From positions 550,001 through 614,000 of the forward strand of contig CAHIKZ030000127.1 of the NCBI GenBank assembly GCA_903632075.3: a stretch of 64,000 nt of DNA. The letters run 5' to 3'. Every line of letters begins with the position of its first letter. Within the stretch, counting starts at the first letter, position 1. Positions 63,956 to 64,000 of this stretch are shown piece after piece. Source of the DNA: Acanthosepion pharaonis (lineage: Eukaryota; Mollusca; Cephalopoda; Sepiida; Sepiidae). The position numbers and the translations under genes are program-made. The notes below the pieces were generated by a model. It was given only the letters and a program-made list of their open reading frames with translations. It did no database searches and was not told where the DNA came from.

Positions 63956-64000
63956 TCATGTAATAAGTTTGCAGATAATATTATTGTGCACTGATAAAAA

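Overview
The window reads as animal nuclear DNA, most likely from a coleoid cephalopod and probably an octopus. The evidence is composition (AT-rich, many long TA and CA microsatellites), several tRNA-derived SINE families, mollusc-like LINE and Tc1/mariner relics, and one multi-exon gene in long introns. There is no prokaryotic-style gene organisation. The species call is inference.

One host gene could be supported, on the minus strand: three coding exons of a synaptotagmin-like (Slp, Rab27-effector) protein. Exon 1 (41113-41004) carries the start codon and the first Rab-binding helix. Exon 2 (15735-15523) carries a FYVE-type zinc finger. Exon 3 (11292-11174) carries the second Rab-binding motif. 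All three join in phase with consensus splice sites. The intervening introns are 25.3 kb and 4.2 kb. The C2-domain exons were not found and presumably lie below position 1. Most of the window from 1 to 41 kb is therefore probably intron of this gene.

Layout. 0.3-3.8 kb: compound purine-rich 27/30-bp minisatellite with a duplicated 245-bp flank. 4.5-16 kb: foldback sequences tied to TA tracts, MITEs of piggyBac and pogo type, a dead Tc1 element, exons 3 and 2. 16-19.8 kb: retroposons, a probable Ty3-type LTR, a Ty1/copia-like RNase H remnant. 24.4-26.8 kb: truncated Ty3-like element with a spliced leader, a 27-bp minisatellite and a frameshifted gag. 28-38.7 kb: LINE fragments, a second TTAA MITE, a dead Tigger transposon, hairpins between TA tracts. 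39-41 kb: hAT-like MITE, LINE fragments, exon 1. 42-50.5 kb: LINE graveyard (Jockey/CR1-like and RTE-like) and a DD37D-type mariner relic. 51.3-52.6 kb: composite SINE with four tandem 5S-rRNA-like units. 53-61 kb: dispersed repeats and a pyrimidine-rich 32-bp minisatellite. 61.4-64 kb: palindromic SINE, degenerate tandem repeats, and a 111-bp satellite running towards the window end.

The most interesting signal is a retroposon family present as head-to-head palindromes (10757-11125, 34282-34845, 61421-61990). Each whole palindrome is bounded by an 11-13 bp direct repeat, so the inverted dimer itself appears to have been inserted as one unit. One lies 37 nt inside the intron from the 5' splice site of Slp exon 3. 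Together with about nine other hairpins between TA tracts, the window should give rise to abundant double-stranded RNA if transcribed, a plausible substrate for the extensive A-to-I editing known in coleoids.
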